A stretch of 21,358 bases of DNA, taken from the NCBI GenBank assembly GCA_023488565.1, contig JAMDDZ010000053.1, positions 1 to 21,358 on the forward strand, written 5' to 3'. A program made the position numbers and the translations under genes. This document shows positions 20,496 through 21,358 of the stretch, piece after piece. The notes under the pieces are model-generated. The model saw only the letters and a program-made list of their open reading frames with translations, was not told where the DNA came from and ran no database searches. Origin of the DNA: Bacillota bacterium. GTDB taxonomy: Bacteria; Bacillota; Sulfobacillia; Sulfobacillales; Sulfobacillaceae. Every line of letters starts with the position of its first letter. Position 1 is the first letter of the stretch.

Positions 20496-21358
20496 TGAAT
20501 ATTCGTGTCTGGCCATGGATTTTGCTAGGGCTGGCTTTGGTGCCAGCGCTTTTGATTAATATTCCGAAACCTCAAGTCATCGAACCGTCTCCCGCACAGG
20601 CCACTTTAGTGGAAGCGATTTGGTCGATGCCGACTAATCTGGACCCGGCATTGGCTAATACTCCGTCGGAGTGGCAAGTGGATGACAATGTTTTTGAACC
20701 ATTGCTGTCGGAGACCAGTACTGGGCAACTTGTGCCGGACGTGGCATCCCTGGCGACATTTCATGGCAATGTGGTGACCATTGAATTAGGGAAGCGTCAT
20801 TTGACCAATGGCGGGGTTCTTACCGCCACTACTGTGGCCGAGGCATTGGCGCGGCCACTTTTGCCGCAGGTAGATTCGCCAACGGCAAAAAGTTTGCTGA
20901 AAAGTGTGGTAGGGTATCACCATATGGTTTCTGGTCACCTGAACTATTTATCGGGAATTAAAGTGGTTAACCCCAACACCGTGACGATCACCTTAAAGCA
21001 TTTCGCAACCGTGGCATTTTTACGAGCACTGGCCAATCCCGCCTTGTCGGTTGTTCCTCTGTCTGACCAACTTCGCGGCGGTGCCGACTGGCAGTTTACC
21101 AACCTATATGGAACGGCGGGGTATCGTTTGACGGATTGGGTGCCGGATGATCACTTGACGTTTCAACGAGTATTTGGGACTGGCCCCAGTCAAGTTCAAC
21201 TCCAACTATACTCGTCATTTCAGCTGGCGGTATTGGGATTTATTAACAAGACCGTGTCGGTGGTTCCTGTTGCAGCCAATCAATTGGCAAAAGTTCCGGT
21301 GAAAGCACGCAATCGAATCGCTTTTCTTCCCACTCCTGGCACCATTAATTTGTTTTTG
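20495..21358 (+). CDS. ABC transporter solute-binding protein, family 5 (partial, runs off right edge)
   Basis: The first 288 codons are in the window, with no stop before the edge. The ATG at 20495 overlaps the preceding TAA (TAATG), so translation is probably coupled. The N-terminus is a signal sequence: NIRVWPWILLGLALVPALLI, then a likely AQA cleavage site near residue 40, with no lipobox cysteine. After it comes the family-5 (oligopeptide/dipeptide/nickel-binding, SBP_bac_5) pattern: SMPTNLDPALANT, DDNVFEPLL, VVTIELGKRHLTNGGVLTA and VNPNTVTITL. Such proteins deliver peptides, metals or sugars to a DppBCDF-like permease, and such genes may follow outside the window. The lack of a lipid-anchor cysteine is unusual for a Gram-positive binding protein; an uncleaved anchor is the alternative. 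Confidence 0.85.
   Translation, partial: MNIRVWPWILLGLALVPALLINIPKPQVIEPSPAQATLVEAIWSMPTNLDPALANTPSEWQVDDNVFEPLLSETSTGQLVPDVASLATFHGNVVTIELGKRHLTNGGVLTATTVAEALARPLLPQVDSPTAKSLLKSVVGYHHMVSGHLNYLSGIKVVNPNTVTITLKHFATVAFLRALANPALSVVPLSDQLRGGADWQFTNLYGTAGYRLTDWVPDDHLTFQRVFGTGPSQVQLQLYSSFQLAVLGFINKTVSVVPVAANQLAKVPVKARNRIAFLPTPGTINLFL

Noticed and set aside
1..21358. CRISPR array, intact insertion sequence or prophage
   Set aside because: No regularly spaced repeats, no transposase or phage structural gene, and no paired terminal repeats were seen.

Overview
The window looks like chromosomal DNA of a spore-forming, probably acidophilic Gram-positive bacterium. Sulfobacillus or a close relative is my best guess, an inference from overall flavour and not from a database match. 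The grounds are a PrkA/DUF444/SpoVR operon, a DNA polymerase I whose proofreading domain lacks the acidic residues (as in Bacillus-type enzymes), a polA-mutM pair, strong GGAGG-type ribosome binding sites with frequent GTG starts, and SigA-like promoters.

Layout. (1) 1-331: a decayed left edge, then the terminator of the first operon. (2) 332-4655, minus strand: DUF444 (YhbH-like), SpoVR and PrkA, closely spaced, each with its own ribosome binding site. These three are known to be co-expressed in stress and sporulation programmes. (3) 4993-6120, plus strand: glycerate kinase, divergent from that operon. (4) 6126-9613, minus strand: a SNF2-family helicase followed by a SWIM zinc-finger protein, resembling the ywqA/ywqB pair of Bacillus. 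(5) About 9.65-11.7 kb: an accessory, largely decayed stretch. It holds one intact unknown 125-residue gene with a good promoter, a broken gene with two in-frame stops, traces of another decayed frame and two very strong hairpins. (6) 11777-13075, plus strand: an MFS transporter, convergent with an acetoacetyl-CoA synthetase (13180-15177, minus strand) across a shared terminator. (7) 15.2-15.85 kb: a gene-poor stretch with a promoter followed by three stem-loops (possible small RNA), then tRNA-Leu(CAA) with its own near-consensus promoter and a terminator. (8) 15850-16815, minus strand: an alpha/beta hydrolase and a small membrane ORF. (9) 16921-21358, plus strand: polA, mutM, a 63-residue unknown gene and the start of a family-5 solute-binding protein that runs off the right edge. 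These four genes are nearly contiguous and likely one operon.

No CRISPR array, intact insertion sequence, prophage or recognised defence system is visible. The least explained parts are the accessory island at 9.65-11.7 kb and the predicted structured transcript upstream of tRNA-Leu.
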